From Oscillospiraceae bacterium (GTDB taxonomy: Bacteria > Bacillota > Clostridia > Oscillospirales > Acutalibacteraceae): a DNA stretch of 53,021 nucleotides. The notes under the pieces were generated by a model, which was not told where the DNA came from, searched no databases, and was given only the letters and a program-made list of their open reading frames with translations. The position numbers and the translations under genes are program-made. How positions within the stretch are numbered: position 1 is the first letter of the stretch; every line of letters begins with the position of its first letter. The stretch spans positions 1 through 53,021 of the forward strand of contig SVOR01000009.1 of assembly GCA_015066295.1 (NCBI GenBank). The letters run 5' to 3'. This document shows positions 16,932-25,127 of the stretch, piece after piece.

Positions 16932-18152
16932 ATGCAAATTTATGAAGAGTTGGTAGCAAGAGGCCTAATTGCTCAGGTTACCGACGAAAAGGAAATCAGA
17001 GAACTTGTAAATAACGGTAAGGCAGTGTTCTATATTGGCTTTGACCCCACTGCAGACAGCCTTCACGTTGGTCATTTTATGGCACTCTGCTTAATGAAGC
17101 GTCTGCAAATGGCAGGCAATAAGCCGATAGCACTTATCGGCGGCGGCACAGGCTATATTGGTGACCCTTCGGGCAGAAGCGATATGCGCTCGATGCTCAC
17201 ACCCGAAATGATAGAGCACAACTGCGAATGCTTTAAAAAGCAGATGTCACGCTTTATTGAATTCGGGGATGATAAGGCTATGATGGTTAATAACGCCGAT
17301 TGGCTTTTAGACCTTAAATACGTTGACGTTTTACGTGACGTTGGCGCCTGCTTCTCGGTAAACAATATGCTTCGTGCTGAGTGCTACAAGCAGCGTATGG
17401 AGAAGGGTCTTAGCTTCCTTGAGTTTAACTATATGATTATGCAGAGCTATGACTTCTATCATCTCTTTAAAGAATATGGCTGTAATATGCAGTTCGGCGG
17501 TGACGACCAGTGGTCTAATATGCTTGGCGGCACCGAGCTAATTCGTCGCAAGCTCGGTAAGGATGCCTATGCTATGACAATTACCTTGCTTATGAATTCA
17601 GAGGGTAAAAAGATGGGCAAAACTGCCAACGGCGCAGTATGGCTTGACCCGAACAAAACCTCGCCTTACGAGTTCTATCAGTATTGGCGCAACGTTTCTG
17701 ACGCCGACGTTTTAAAGTGTATCAGAATGTTGACCTTCTTGCCGCTCGAGGAAATCGATAAGATGAACGACTGGGAGGGTAGTCAGCTTAATACTGCTAA
17801 GGACATTCTCGCCTTTGAACTTACAAAGCTTGTTCATGGTGAGGATGAGGCTGCAAAGGCTCGTGAGGTTTCGCAATCACTCTTTGCAAAGGGCGGCATC
17901 AGTGAAGATATGCCTAATACAGTATTAGAGGCGGCAGATTTTGTTGATGGTAAAATTGGCATACTTGACCTTATGGTTAAGGGCGAATTAACTGCTTCAA
18001 AGGGAGAGGCCAGACGTCTTGTACAGCAGGGTGGCGTCTCGGTAAATAACGACAAGGTTACCGACCCCACAACTACCTATGAGCAGTCACAGTTTACCGA
18101 AGCCGTTATTGTTAAAAAGGGCAAAAAGGTATTCCACAAATTCTCAATGTAA
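16932..18152 (+). CDS. tyrS: Tyrosyl-tRNA synthetase
   Basis: A 406-aa class I aminoacyl-tRNA synthetase that charges tRNA-Tyr. The HIGH motif appears as HVGHFMALCLMKRLQ (about residue 42), tyrosine-binding residues as NYMIMQSYDFYHL and GGDDQWSNMLGGTELIRR, and the KMSKS loop as KKMGKT (about 232). A C-terminal S4 domain (KGEARRLVQQGGVSVNNDKV) binds the tRNA. No T-box is found ahead of it; it ends the operon and is followed by a bidirectional terminator. Confidence 0.97.
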   Translation: MQIYEELVARGLIAQVTDEKEIRELVNNGKAVFYIGFDPTADSLHVGHFMALCLMKRLQMAGNKPIALIGGGTGYIGDPSGRSDMRSMLTPEMIEHNCECFKKQMSRFIEFGDDKAMMVNNADWLLDLKYVDVLRDVGACFSVNNMLRAECYKQRMEKGLSFLEFNYMIMQSYDFYHLFKEYGCNMQFGGDDQWSNMLGGTELIRRKLGKDAYAMTITLLMNSEGKKMGKTANGAVWLDPNKTSPYEFYQYWRNVSDADVLKCIRMLTFLPLEEIDKMNDWEGSQLNTAKDILAFELTKLVHGEDEAAKAREVSQSLFAKGGISEDMPNTVLEAADFVDGKIGILDLMVKGELTASKGEARRLVQQGGVSVNNDKVTDPTTTYEQSQFTEAVIVKKGKKVFHKFSM

Positions 18153-18154
18153 AT

Positions 18155-18187
18155 AAAAAAACACCGAGGTTAATCCTCGGTGTTTTT
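18155..18187. terminator. Bidirectional terminator between tyrS and the XRE gene
   Basis: Inverted repeat ACACCGAGG at 18161-18169 with CCTCGGTGT at 18175-18183, flanked by an A run on the left and a T run on the right, so it can work on both strands. Confidence 0.9.
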
Positions 18188-18583
18188 AATTAGTGAATCA
18201 ATATAATTTTCAACTAATTCTTTCAAATCATTTGGTAGGTAACGGTACTTTTTAAGGTGCTTTCGCTCACGGTTGGTGAGAACGGCAAAATTTTCTTCTT
18301 CATCATTTTTAATTTGAAATTTTGGTTGATTTAATGTTTGAACTTCGTTCTTGGGTTCTGTCGGGAATTTAATTGGGTGAGAAATTTCACCTTTTAGCAG
18401 TGCGTCCAAAGAAACAGAGAATAATTCTGAAATTAATTTTAGATCTTCGGCGGTAAAAGCAGAATTTCTTTCACGATAAGCGTAGGTAGAACGCTTAATA
18501 TTAAGCTTTTTTGCAAGCTCATCTTGAGAAAAACCATTCATTTTTCTAAGGCGTCTAATAAGAATACCGATTGGCTCAGACAA
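18170..18583 (-). CDS. XRE family helix-turn-helix regulator
   Basis: A 137-aa protein with a Cro/C1-type HTH at residues 4-60 (IGILIRRLRKMNGFSQDELAKKLNIKRSTYAYRERNSAFTAEDLKLISELFSVSLDALLKG). The C-terminal 70 residues are charged and end in a helical ENYIDSLIKN. I place the start at TTG 18583: GGAGGTG precedes it, whereas an ATG at 18598 would put that sequence inside the gene. It faces the tRNA-Thr gene. Its target is unknown. Confidence 0.8.
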   Translation of the reverse strand: MSEPIGILIRRLRKMNGFSQDELAKKLNIKRSTYAYRERNSAFTAEDLKLISELFSVSLDALLKGEISHPIKFPTEPKNEVQTLNQPKFQIKNDEEENFAVLTNRERKHLKKYRYLPNDLKELVENYIDSLIKNTED

Positions 18584-18607
18584 AAAAATCACCTCCATAT
18601 AAAATAC

Positions 18608-18636
18608 TTGACGATATAGTTAAAAGTTGCTATAAT
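18608..18636 (+). promoter_or_regulatory. Promoter of tRNA-Thr
   Basis: TTGACG at 18608-18613 and TATAAT at 18631-18636 with a 17-base spacer, 13 bases before the mature tRNA 5' end. Confidence 0.8.
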
Positions 18637-18649
18637 ATCAATTGTGCTC

Positions 18650-18725
18650 GCTGGAGTGGCTCAGTTGGTAGAGCAGCTGATTCGTAATCAGCAGGTCGTG
18701 GGTTCGAGTCCCATCTTCAGCTCCA
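18650..18725 (+). tRNA. tRNA-Thr (anticodon CGU)
   Basis: A 76-nt cloverleaf. The acceptor stem GCTGGAG (18650-18656) pairs with CTTCAGC (18715-18721); the D arm holds GGCTCAGTTGGTAGAGC; the anticodon stem GCTGA/TCAGC encloses the loop TTCGTAA with anticodon CGT; the T arm has GGTTCGAGTCC. The discriminator is T and the 3' CCA is encoded. It reads ACG threonine codons. A single tRNA with its own promoter and terminator. Confidence 0.95.
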
Positions 18726-18752
18726 AGGTCAACCGTTTGGTTGGCCTTTTTA
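18725..18752 (+). terminator. Terminator after tRNA-Thr
   Basis: Stem AAGGTCAACC (18725-18734) with GGTTGGCCTT (18739-18748), one G-T pair, GTTT loop, followed by a T run. It starts at the last base of the tRNA. Confidence 0.85.
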
Positions 18753-18784
18753 ATTTTAATATACTTGTCGAAAAAAGTCAATAA

Positions 18785-18826
18785 AAAAAGGAATTCGAAG
18801 TATTTTTTCGAATTCCTTTTTATTTT
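18785..18826. terminator. Terminator downstream of the DUF4364 gene
   Basis: A 15-bp inverted repeat AAAAAGGAATTCGAA (18785-18799) and TTCGAATTCCTTTTT (18807-18821) with a 7-base loop. On the minus strand it follows the DUF4364 stop codon. Confidence 0.85.
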
Positions 18827-19368
18827 GTAAATAAATCAATTATTTGTGAATAAATATCTGACGGATTTTCAATAAATTTGTTTTTAATGCTCATTGCTTG
18901 ATTTTCGTCAGTAACGAGCAATTTAACACTCATAATGGTTTTATCGTTATCAAGCGCCGAGCAGGTGATAAAGGTATTATCGCCTTCACGCGTAATGGCA
19001 ATGTCGGTCTCGTTGGTGTTGCGGATTTTAGCGAGCATATTTAAGGTTGCGCGACAAGCCTTATCTCTGACGGTTAGGGGAACGGTGGTTTTTAGTGTTT
19101 TTGCAATTTCACTACCCGACGAGGTAACGGTATAGTTTTCGCCAAGGTCGTCCGTACAGATAATATGGCCGCTTTTTGAAAGAGCCTCAATATTATCGCT
19201 AACCTCAAAGATATTAGCAATACCCTCGAAATTAAGCAGTTCACAGAGTCCCGTAGCGCTAACGGGTACGCCGACACTGTCAAGCACGTAGCAAATAAGC
19301 ACCTTAACCTCCGCAGAGCTAACAAGGCCGCCGGGTAAAACTCCCGCGGTTACTGCATCAAAATCCAA
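18820..19368 (-). CDS. DUF4364 family protein
   Basis: A 182-aa protein resembling DUF4364 (VSSAEVKVLICYVLDSVGVPVSATGLCELLNFEG, then a winged-helix-like DNIEALSKSGHIIC...YTVTSSGSEIAKTL). The first 90 residues look like a winged helix, and the C-terminal half is an alpha-beta domain. The family is common in Clostridia with no known role. The TTG at 19368 is preferred because CAGGTGG is positioned 8-9 bases before it; upstream residues would include the RBS. It is transcribed with the BofC-like gene. Confidence 0.75.
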   Translation of the reverse strand: MDFDAVTAGVLPGGLVSSAEVKVLICYVLDSVGVPVSATGLCELLNFEGIANIFEVSDNIEALSKSGHIICTDDLGENYTVTSSGSEIAKTLKTTVPLTVRDKACRATLNMLAKIRNTNETDIAITREGDNTFITCSALDNDKTIMSVKLLVTDENQAMSIKNKFIENPSDIYSQIIDLFTK

Positions 19369-19433
19369 ATTTATCACCACCTGAATAATAGTATAATCGT
19401 TTTGGCGATAATTTGCAAGTGGATAAGTCAATT

Positions 19434-19721
19434 TTATTGGTTTCCGTCGAAATCTTCAATTATTTGCGTAACCGCTGCCATATCAGGCAAAATAATGCCG
19501 CTTTTAAGGTTATCTTGGTCGGTAAGCGGTAAAATATTAGTATCAACGTCATAACATCTAACAAGTTTTTCACCTTTATAAAGAGTTAGTACGTCATCAA
19601 CGCTTTTTAATACGTAATATTCGTCAGTTGTATTTTGAGTTTTGTCGTGATAATAATCAAACAATACAACCGCCAGTAAAAAAAGGCTCAAAACGGCAAA
19701 CAGAGTATATTTTTTATACAT
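19434..19721 (-). CDS. Single-pass membrane protein with BofC C-terminal-like domain
   Basis: A 95-aa protein with one N-terminal membrane segment (residues 5-22, TLFAVLSLFLLAVVLFDYY) and an extracytoplasmic part containing YYVLKSVDDVLTLYKGEKLVRCYDV and NILPLTDQDNLKSGIIL. This resembles the BofC C-terminal domain (a strand-turn-strand followed by a lysine-rich helix) found in small clostridial membrane proteins. BofC itself controls SpoIVB in sporulation, but the family link alone does not show that role. The ATG at 19721 follows GGTGA; an upstream in-frame start lacks an RBS. Confidence 0.65.
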   Translation of the reverse strand: MYKKYTLFAVLSLFLLAVVLFDYYHDKTQNTTDEYYVLKSVDDVLTLYKGEKLVRCYDVDTNILPLTDQDNLKSGIILPDMAAVTQIIEDFDGNQ

Positions 19722-19877
19722 AAAATCACCGTTGCTATTTTTTGCTAAATTGTTAATTTTATTCAAATTTAGTAAATATTAAAAAATTGTAACCCCATTT
19801 TTGTTTTTTTGTGATATAATAATTTAAAAGGAAAAGTATTCCCTTGGTTTTTAACTTGCTGGCTGGGAGGTATTTTT

Positions 19878-22103
19878 ATGTCACATTATCAGCAGGACAA
19901 TAATAAAAGAGATGAAGGTAGCATCGATTTAAACAGCTTTTCTGATAAAGCTAAACAAACGAATAATTCCAAAAAGAAGGCGCCCAAAGCAAGCGTTTTA
20001 TCGAAATCAAAATTGGTTAGAAATATTGTTGCTTGTTTCTTGGCACTTGTTATTTTAGGCAGCGTTTGTGTTGGCGCATTCCTCGTATATGCGTTTTGCT
20101 TTGTTGATTCATCAATGGACGTTGACCTTGATAATCTTGAACTCAACTTCACAACAACTATTTATGCGCGCGAAGCAAATTCTTCCGAATTTGTCGAGTA
20201 TCAAAGATTACACGGCGAGGATAACCGAATTTGGATTGAGGATGAAAACGGTAATATCCCCGAGAACCTAAAACTTGCATTTATTGCTGTTGAGGATAAA
20301 ACCTTTAGAGAGCATAAGGGTGTTAACTGGAAGCGTACCTTTAGCGCCTTTATGAACCTGTTTTTTAAGTTCTATTCATCAAACCAAGGTGGTTCGACAA
20401 TAACACAGCAGTTGGTTAAAAACTTAACTATGGATAATGAGTCGGGCGGTCTTGAAGGCGCAAACCGTAAGATTCGTGAAATCATGCGTGCGCGTGAGCT
20501 TGAGGAACATTATTCTAAGGATACTATTCTTGAGTGTTATCTTAACACCATTGCTATGGGCGGCGGTATGTACGGCGTCGAGGTTGCTTCTAACTACTAT
20601 TTTGATAAGAGCGCTAAGGATTTAACCCTTGAGGAATGTGCGGCATTGGCATCTATTGCCAAAGCACCCGAGGACTATCGTCCCGATAAGCAACCCGAGG
20701 CCAATAAAGAACGTAGAAGAACTGTGCTTAATCTTATGTTAGAGCAAGGTTTAATTACCGAGAAAGAGCACAAAAAAGCGTATGACGCAAATTTAAAAAT
20801 TGCGGCTAATAAGGAAAATCTTAACGAGGTTGAAATAAATTCATATTTCGTTGATTTACTAATAGAAGACGTTGTTAAGGATTTAATGGCAAAATATAAC
20901 TATACCGAGTCTGAGGCATATAACGCCTTCTACACAAGTGGTTATAAGGTTTATGCAACCGTTATTCCCAAAATTCAGGATAAGCTTGACGAGACCTTTA
21001 CTTCGAGCAAATACAAAATTAAAAATCGCGATGGCGACTATTTGCAGGCATCGATGACGGTTATGGACTATAAGGGTCATGTTGTCGGTATGGTCGGCGG
21101 TCTTGGCGAAAAGAAAAAGAATCTTGCCTTTAACCGAGCCACAAGTGCGGTTCGTCAACCGGGTTCCACTATGAAACCAATGTCGGCTTATGCACCCGCT
21201 ATTGAAAACAATATCATAACCTATTCTACAATCGTTAACGATAAAGAAACCTATTATGGTAAATGGAAGCCAAACAACTGGTATAGTGATAAATACAGAG
21301 GTCATATAACAATTGAATATGCACTCAAAATTTCGGCAAATACAATTCCCACAATGCTCGTTGACCAATTAACCACACAGAGCTCATATAATTTCTTAAC
21401 TCAAAATCTTGGTCTTAAGCATCTCACCAAAGAGGATATCAACTATTCGCCGCTCGGAATGGGTGGTACCAACGGCGGTGTAACAACGCTTGAGGAAGCA
21501 GCTGCATACGCAACCTTCGGTAACGGCGGTATTTATTACGAGCCTGTGACCTACTATAAGGTTACCGACCAAAATGATAACACCATTCTTACCAAGGAAT
21601 CGAAGTATAAGGTCGCTATGAGTGCATCAACAGCCTCTGTTATGAATAAGCTTTTGCAAAACGTTGTTTACGGCTCAGGGGGTACGGGTGCCGGTATGGG
21701 TTCAACCGTTCCTAATATGAAGATATTTGCGAAAACCGGTACTTCTAACGAGAATAGCAATAGCTGGTTTACCGGTGGTACACCATACTTTGTTGCTTCA
21801 ACCTGGTGTGGATTTGATGAATATAAGCCGCTTACTTCTTCACAGGCATATAACTCTAAGCTTTTATGGCGTGAGGTTATGTCGGTAGCTCATAAGGGCT
21901 TAAAGGCTAAATCATTCAAATTTACCGATGCGGTTAGCAAAAAATATTGCACAACGTCAGGACTGTTGGCAACACCAAATTGTCCGTCAACTGCAACAGG
22001 TTGGTATCGAAACGGTAAAAATCCCGAGGATAAGTATATTCCGCCTATGTGTACAATTCACCCGGGCGGCGAAGCCGAAGCACCACCTGCAACTACTGAA
22101 TAA
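19878..22103 (+). CDS. Penicillin-binding protein 1A (bifunctional transglycosylase/transpeptidase)
   Basis: A 741-aa class A PBP that polymerises and cross-links peptidoglycan. A cytoplasmic N terminus of about 50 residues rich in Lys is followed by a TM segment (residues 51-74). The GT51 domain has EDKTFREHKGVNW (catalytic Glu) and QGGSTITQQLVKNL; the transpeptidase has SxxK in RQPGSTMKP (about residue 430), SAN in KISANTIPT and KTG in FAKTGTSNENS (about 620). The acidic-proline C terminus ends PPATTE. The ATG follows GGGAGG. It diverges from the BofC-like gene and ends in a terminator at 22109. Confidence 0.95.
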   Translation: MSHYQQDNNKRDEGSIDLNSFSDKAKQTNNSKKKAPKASVLSKSKLVRNIVACFLALVILGSVCVGAFLVYAFCFVDSSMDVDLDNLELNFTTTIYAREANSSEFVEYQRLHGEDNRIWIEDENGNIPENLKLAFIAVEDKTFREHKGVNWKRTFSAFMNLFFKFYSSNQGGSTITQQLVKNLTMDNESGGLEGANRKIREIMRARELEEHYSKDTILECYLNTIAMGGGMYGVEVASNYYFDKSAKDLTLEECAALASIAKAPEDYRPDKQPEANKERRRTVLNLMLEQGLITEKEHKKAYDANLKIAANKENLNEVEINSYFVDLLIEDVVKDLMAKYNYTESEAYNAFYTSGYKVYATVIPKIQDKLDETFTSSKYKIKNRDGDYLQASMTVMDYKGHVVGMVGGLGEKKKNLAFNRATSAVRQPGSTMKPMSAYAPAIENNIITYSTIVNDKETYYGKWKPNNWYSDKYRGHITIEYALKISANTIPTMLVDQLTTQSSYNFLTQNLGLKHLTKEDINYSPLGMGGTNGGVTTLEEAAAYATFGNGGIYYEPVTYYKVTDQNDNTILTKESKYKVAMSASTASVMNKLLQNVVYGSGGTGAGMGSTVPNMKIFAKTGTSNENSNSWFTGGTPYFVASTWCGFDEYKPLTSSQAYNSKLLWREVMSVAHKGLKAKSFKFTDAVSKKYCTTSGLLATPNCPSTATGWYRNGKNPEDKYIPPMCTIHPGGEAEAPPATTE

Positions 22104-22108
22104 AAAAT

Positions 22109-22138
22109 AAACCCGTCAACGACGGGTTTTATTTTTTT
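22109..22138. terminator. Terminator between PBP1A and phosphoglucomutase
   Basis: Inverted repeat AAACCCGTC (22109-22117) and GACGGGTTT (22121-22129), a 3-base loop, then T run. It stands between convergent genes. Confidence 0.85.
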
Positions 22139-22142
22139 ATAA

Positions 22143-23852
22143 TTATTTTAATAGTTCAGCAACCGTATTTTCAAGCTGAGATAATTTTTCGGTAGCAACC
22201 TTTTTGTCAGTGTCATAAGCGCAGATATAAATCTTAATCTTAGGCTCAGTACCTGATGGACGGAATATAACCTTACTTGAATCACTTAAAGTAAATGCAA
22301 CAACGTTTGATTTTGGTAATGTGATTTTTGTTTCACTACCGTTTAAAAGGTCGGTTTTAAGAGATTTTTCATAATCTTCAATAATAATAACAGCACTATT
22401 TGCAATTTTTGCAGGTGGATTGATATGAAGATTATTCATAATTTGCTTCATTGTTTCCATACCGCTTTGACCTTCAAAGGCGAAGCTCTTTTGTGAGTTT
22501 AGGAAGTAACCGTATTTCTTGAATATCAAATCAAGCTGGTCGAGAAGCGAAAGTCCCTTTTGCTTATAATAGGCCGCCATTTCACAGATAAGCATTGATG
22601 CAACAACGGCATCCTTATCTCTTACGTAGCTGCCGGGCAGATAGCCGTAGCTTTCCTCATAACCAAGTATATATCGGTTTTCCTCATTCTTTTCTTCCAA
22701 TAATGCGATTTGCTCACCAATAAACTTAAAGCCTGTAAGAACGTTTATAAGTTGGCAACCGTAGTCGTCGGCAATTTTCTGACAAACCTCGGTGGTTACG
22801 ATTGTTTTAATGGCAATCGGATTTTTCGGAAGTGTGCCGTTTTTAATTCGCATTTCGAGAATGTAATTAAGAAGTAAAGCGCCAACGTCGTTACCTGAAA
22901 CGAGGGTGTATTCATTGCCATCCTTAACGGCAATACCAACTCGGTCGGCATCGGGGTCGGTGGCAAGTAAAAGGTCAGCACCATTCTGCTTTGCTAAATC
23001 AAGAGCCAACTCGAAGGGTTGCTTAATTTCGGGGTTGGGATAAGGCGCGGTAGGGAAGTTACCGTCGGGTAATTCCTGCTGCTTAACAATTGTGACGTCG
23101 TTAACGCCAATTCTTTTAAGTATTGCGCGAACAGGCTTGTTACCTGTGCCGTGAAGGGGAGTATAGATGATTTTTAGTGAAGATAAATCAACGTTCTTAT
23201 CTCGAACCGACTGTTTTTCCACTTCGTCGAGATATTCTTCAATCAGCCAATCTTCAATAAATTCAATAATGCCGTCTGATACTGCTTTTTCAAAATCGAT
23301 AGTTTTTATATCATTAAAGCAGTCAATCTTTGACATAAGAGACATAATATACTTTGCGGCATCGGGAGGCATTTGACAACCATCAGAGCCGTATGCTTTA
23401 TAACCGTTGTATTTTGCAGGATTGTGACTTGCGGTTATAACAATACCTGCATCACATTTAAGGCGTCTTACTGCAAAAGAAAGCATAGGGGTAGGCATAA
23501 GCTCTTTGTAAATATATACCTTAACGCCGTTTGCAGCAAGTACCGAAGCAGCAGTTTTAGCAAATAAATCGGATTTAATACGGCTGTCGTATGCAATAGC
23601 CACACTGGGCTTGTTGTTAACCGAATTCACGTAGCCCGCAAGCGCTTGCGATGCCTTTGAAACTATATAAACGTTCATACGGTTTGTGCCGGCTCCAATA
23701 ACACCTCGAAGTCCGGCTGTACCAAACTCCAATTCGGTATAAAATCGGTCCGAAATTTCTTCGGGCTTATCAGCGATAGAATTAAGCTCCGTTATTAAAT
23801 CAGCATCGGCAGTAGCGTTGTTTTTCCAAATGTTAAAGATTTCAGAATACAA
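22143..23852 (-). CDS. pgcA: Phosphoglucomutase/phosphomannomutase (alpha-D-phosphohexomutase)
   Basis: A 569-aa enzyme interconverting glucose-1- and glucose-6-phosphate. Motifs: catalytic serine in VITASHNPAKYNGYKAYG (about residues 138-154), metal site DPDADRVG (about 300), sugar-binding GYEESYGYLPG (about 398) and phosphate site FRPSGTEPKIKIYI (about 530). The length fits the PgcA subfamily of Firmicutes. The start is TTG at 23852 after GGGGG. It is monocistronic. Substrate preference (glucose or mannose) is not decidable from motifs. Confidence 0.92.
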   Translation of the reverse strand: MYSEIFNIWKNNATADADLITELNSIADKPEEISDRFYTELEFGTAGLRGVIGAGTNRMNVYIVSKASQALAGYVNSVNNKPSVAIAYDSRIKSDLFAKTAASVLAANGVKVYIYKELMPTPMLSFAVRRLKCDAGIVITASHNPAKYNGYKAYGSDGCQMPPDAAKYIMSLMSKIDCFNDIKTIDFEKAVSDGIIEFIEDWLIEEYLDEVEKQSVRDKNVDLSSLKIIYTPLHGTGNKPVRAILKRIGVNDVTIVKQQELPDGNFPTAPYPNPEIKQPFELALDLAKQNGADLLLATDPDADRVGIAVKDGNEYTLVSGNDVGALLLNYILEMRIKNGTLPKNPIAIKTIVTTEVCQKIADDYGCQLINVLTGFKFIGEQIALLEEKNEENRYILGYEESYGYLPGSYVRDKDAVVASMLICEMAAYYKQKGLSLLDQLDLIFKKYGYFLNSQKSFAFEGQSGMETMKQIMNNLHINPPAKIANSAVIIIEDYEKSLKTDLLNGSETKITLPKSNVVAFTLSDSSKVIFRPSGTEPKIKIYICAYDTDKKVATEKLSQLENTVAELLK

Positions 23853-23955
23853 AAGAATAACCCCCAGGATAATTACTATATTTATTTTAATTATAATTTA
23901 TTAGTATGTCAACCGTATTATTAAAATATACCAAAAAATGCACAATTTTTTTCAC

Positions 23956-23984
23956 TTGACAAAATAATTTTTATATAGTATTAT
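23956..23984 (+). promoter_or_regulatory. Sigma-A type promoter of the sigH-like gene
   Basis: TTGACA at 23956-23961 and TATTAT at 23979-23984 with a 17-base spacer, about 40 bases before the sigma factor gene. Confidence 0.7.
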
Positions 23985-24022
23985 TAAAATAATTAGTCGG
24001 ACTATATTTTAGTGGTGCATAT

Positions 24023-24601
24023 ATGAAGTTTTTTAATTATGAAAAATCGGTTGATTATTCAGATGAAGAGCTAGTTTCTTTCATCAATTCAGGTAATGAT
24101 GACGTGCTTCATATTTTGGTTAACCGATATATGCCGCTTATTAACAATAAGGCTCGCGAATTTTCTTTGTCGTATGGCATCGATAACGATGATTTAGTGC
24201 AGGAAGGGTTAATTGCTCTTTATTCGGCTGTTAAGGTATATAAGGATGAGGTATCCTTGTTTTCTACCTTCGCGTCGGTTTGCATTAAGCGTGGTTTGTT
24301 GTCGTTTTGTCGTTCACAGAACAGAAAAAAGGACATTCCTCGAGATAAGCTTGTTTACTCAGATTATGATGTTGAGATTTCTGAGGTTAAGAGCCCTGAG
24401 GCAATTTTAATTGAAAAAGAAGAATCATTTATTTTAACTGAAGATATAAAGAAAATTTTATCAAGTCTTGAGTATAAGGTTTTGATTGCTTTCATAGAAT
24501 TTAATTCGTATGATGTTATTGCACAGCGTTTGGGTATTACCGTTAAATCGGTTAATAATACCATGTGTCGTGTGCGCAAAAAAATCAGGGAAATACATTG
24601 A
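24023..24601 (+). CDS. RNA polymerase sigma factor, SigH-like
   Basis: A 192-aa sigma-70 family factor with region 2 (VNRYMPLINNKAREFSLSYGIDNDDLVQEGLIALYSAVKVYKD, FSTFASVCIKRGLLSF) and region 4 (ILSSLEYKVLIAFIEFNSYDVIAQRLGITVKSVNNTMCRVRKKIREI). Region 3 is short, and the size and DDLVQEG spacing match SigH/sigma-30 of Firmicutes, which drives early stationary-phase and sporulation genes. Normally SigH is near cysS-rlmB-yacP; here it lies before a zinc-ribbon gene, so the orthology is probable but not certain. Confidence 0.75.
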   Translation: MKFFNYEKSVDYSDEELVSFINSGNDDVLHILVNRYMPLINNKAREFSLSYGIDNDDLVQEGLIALYSAVKVYKDEVSLFSTFASVCIKRGLLSFCRSQNRKKDIPRDKLVYSDYDVEISEVKSPEAILIEKEESFILTEDIKKILSSLEYKVLIAFIEFNSYDVIAQRLGITVKSVNNTMCRVRKKIREIH

Positions 24602-24651
24602 TTATTTCAATTTTATATGCCTACGTAGCTTAAAGAGGAGAGCGTTTTAAG

Positions 24652-24714
24652 ATGACGGTGCAATTCCGTCCGGGGCCAAAAAACCAACTGAGAGAGGTAA
24701 AAAGAGATGTTTGA
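24652..24714 (+). CDS. Possible 20-codon upstream ORF overlapping the zinc-ribbon gene
   Basis: ATG at 24652, preceded by GAGGAGAG about 10 bases upstream, begins a frame of 20 residues (starting MTVQFRPGPKN and rich in Arg and Lys) that ends at TGA 24712-24714. It overlaps the start of the zinc-ribbon gene at 24707 by 8 bases, in another frame, so translation could be coupled. The DNA also folds into a small hairpin GACGG/CCGTC at 24655-24671. No homology was tested; the ORF may be fortuitous. Confidence 0.35.
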   Translation: MTVQFRPGPKNQLREVKRDV

Positions 24715-25000
24715 AGACAAGACACTAGTTTGCAAGGACTGCGGAGAAGAATTCGTTTTCACCGCAAGAGAACAGGAATTCTACGAGTCCAAGGGCTTTG
24801 TAAATGAGCCGCAGCGCTGTAAGCCTTGCCGTGACAAGCGCAAGAATGCAGGTAGAGCACCGCGTGAATTCCACGAGGCTGTTTGTAATGCTTGTGGTGG
24901 AGTTGCAAAGGTTCCTTTTGTTCCGCGTGACGACCGTCCTGTTTATTGCAGCGAGTGCTTCGCAAAGATGAAAGAAAACGAAAACGCAGACGCTGAATAA
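24707..25000 (+). CDS. Zinc-ribbon domain protein
   Basis: A 97-aa protein with two CxxC pairs for zinc in the N-terminal domain (DKTLVCKDCGEEFVFTAREQEFYESKGFVNEPQRCKPCRDKRK) and a second zinc ribbon in the C-terminal part (CNACGGVAKVPFVPRDDRPVYCSECF). This two-ribbon layout is typical of a small, highly conserved family in Clostridia, often highly expressed, of unknown role. The RBS GAGAGAGG precedes the ATG. Followed by a strong terminator. Confidence 0.88.
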   Translation: MFEDKTLVCKDCGEEFVFTAREQEFYESKGFVNEPQRCKPCRDKRKNAGRAPREFHEAVCNACGGVAKVPFVPRDDRPVYCSECFAKMKENENADAE

Positions 25001-25015
25001 TTATTTTGTTGTTTT

Positions 25016-25042
25016 ACCACCCGTTTTTTACGGGTGGTTTTA
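25016..25042 (+). terminator. Terminator after the zinc-ribbon gene
   Basis: Inverted repeat ACCACCCGT (25016-25024) with ACGGGTGGT (25030-25038), a T-rich loop of 5 bases, followed by TTTTA. Confidence 0.85.
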
Positions 25043-25075
25043 CTTTATTTACATTTTGTTAACCAAAAATAATGT

Positions 25076-25105
25076 TTGACAAAGTAAAATAGCATATAGT
25101 ATTGT
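25076..25105 (+). promoter_or_regulatory. Putative promoter of the two-component/htrA operon
   Basis: TTGACA at 25076-25081 and TATTGT at 25100-25105, spacer 18, ahead of the response regulator. The -10 is imperfect. Confidence 0.5.
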
Positions 25106-25127
25106 TGTTATTAGGAGTGATATTGTT

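Noticed and set aside
18766-18772. TGTCGAA matching a Spo0A box downstream of tRNA-Thr
   Set aside because: No promoter or gene start follows; it lies between two terminators and is probably chance.
20883-21368. Minus-strand 161-codon frame opposite PBP1A
   Set aside because: Antisense to the transpeptidase domain, cysteine/histidine-rich shadow translation, no start signals.
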